Shown here: in pieces, positions 21,474 through 22,028 of the stretch
Position numbering within the stretch: the stretch's first letter is position 1
Layout of the letters: each line of letters starts with the position of its first letter
Assembly (NCBI GenBank): GCA_964653235.1
Contig: CAZZCP010000039.1
Coordinates: 1-22,028, forward strand
Direction: 5' to 3'
Length of the DNA: 22,028 nt
Origin: CAZZCP01 sp964653235
GTDB lineage: Bacteria > Bdellovibrionota > Bdellovibrionia > Bdellovibrionales > UBA840
Translations under genes and position numbers: made by a program
The notes under the pieces: generated by a model
The model's database searches: none
What the model was told of the DNA's origin: nothing
The model's input: the letters and a program-made list of their open reading frames with translations, nothing else

Positions 21474-22028
21474 TATTTGACCTCTTTACGATCTATCACT
21501 CCGGCAGAAACCACTTTTTGCTCAATAGTACCAAAGAGATTTTCTCCTTGCTCATTGTACATTTCGATTTTAATTCGATCTCCCACTTTCATAAAAGGAG
21601 TCTTGAACTCGCCAGTTTCAATTTTTTCGAGCATTCTCTGTTCGGCCAAGCAAGAGCTTCCCATATTAGGATCTTCATTCGATACAGTGCCACTACCTAA
21701 AATACTACCAGCAGCTAAGTTTCGGGTTCTACATGCATGGCACAATAGTTCGCCAAAAGAAAAATGCATTTCTTTGCCATTGGCTTTACCAAAAAATTCT
21801 CCATTGTATTCAACATTCAAGGGCAATTGAACTCGTCCCTCGCTCCAGGCAGATTCCAATTCATCAGGGCTTAGCGCAAAAGGTGAAAAAGCAGAAGAAG
21901 GCTTGCCTTGTAAAAAGCCAAATCCTCTTTTGAGCTCATCAGGAATCAGTCCTCGTAGTGAAACATCATTGACGAGTACAAAAAATAAAATTTTCTCTTC
22001 ACATTCTTTAGGCGATGAGCCCATAGGA
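21473..22028 (-). CDS. fahA: fumarylacetoacetate hydrolase, C-terminal part
   Basis: The reading frame is open to the right edge, so about 185 residues of an expected roughly 330 are seen and the Met at 22024 is probably internal (frame reads Pro-Met-Gly-Ser-Ser-Pro before it). Family segments are clear: FFVLVNDVSLRGLIPDEL, GFGFLQGKPSSAFSPFALSP, and GSILGSGTVSNEDPNMGSSC near the end of the active-site region. The enzyme splits fumarylacetoacetate into fumarate and acetoacetate, the last step of tyrosine degradation. It is upstream of maiA in the same operon. The metal-binding front part lies outside the window. Confidence 0.95.
   Translation of the reverse strand, partial: PMGSSPKECEEKILFFVLVNDVSLRGLIPDELKRGFGFLQGKPSSAFSPFALSPDELESAWSEGRVQLPLNVEYNGEFFGKANGKEMHFSFGELLCHACRTRNLAAGSILGSGTVSNEDPNMGSSCLAEQRMLEKIETGEFKTPFMKVGDRIKIEMYNEQGENLFGTIEQKVVSAGVIDRKEVK

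Overview
The window is bacterial, moderately AT-rich and mostly coding. It most likely comes from the Bdellovibrionota (a Bdellovibrio relative, predatory or descended from one). That placement rests on a Tad/Flp (type IVb) pilus operon that ends in a secreted YD-repeat protein followed by a small secreted protein. This is the arrangement I recall for the host-interaction (hit) locus bd0109-bd0108 of Bdellovibrio bacteriovorus. It is inference from family and gene-order knowledge, not from a database search.

Left part (1-5170, mixed strands): a small secreted protein of unknown function, then groES-groEL with a sigma70-like promoter, strong ribosome binding sites and a strong hairpin terminator. 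Next, on the minus strand, come a secreted protein broken by a one-base frameshift in an A7 run and a LysR-type regulator. Divergent from the regulator is a coupled pair: a Tat-exported protein with three HxH motifs and a c-type cytochrome lipoprotein.

Middle part (5167-10822): an alpha/beta-hydrolase interrupted by a 10-N assembly gap, two divergent outer-membrane beta-barrel proteins, a DedA-family membrane protein whose 3' end overlaps its convergent neighbour, a stand-alone CheY-like receiver that appears to be translated from a leaderless mRNA, a one-helix membrane protein overlapping it, and a tiny secreted protein. The 313 bases between the tiny gene and the hit-like gene hold a 48-base direct repeat in two copies, a 14-base inverted repeat and an 8-base hairpin.

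Right part (11136-20672, minus strand): a nearly gap-free Tad/Flp operon. In transcription order it has a Flp-type pilin, a short pseudopilin-like protein without leader, TadV prepilin peptidase, a second Flp-type prepilin, two larger TadE/F-like pseudopilins, CpaB/RcpC, the CpaC/RcpA secretin, a single-chain fusion of the TadZ/CpaE ATPase to the TadA/CpaF ATPase, TadB, the YD-repeat protein and the small CxxC protein. The genes repeatedly overlap by TAATG, ATGA or about 11 bases, so they are probably translated as coupled units. No TadC, TadD, TadG or RcpB is visible. Upstream of the pilin I see a FliA-like promoter candidate and two related palindromes 20 bases apart.

Right edge (20856-22028, minus strand): maleylacetoacetate isomerase and the 3' part of fumarylacetoacetate hydrolase, the last two steps of tyrosine/homogentisate degradation, overlapping by TAATG.

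I saw no tRNA, rRNA, transposase, prophage genes or CRISPR array.
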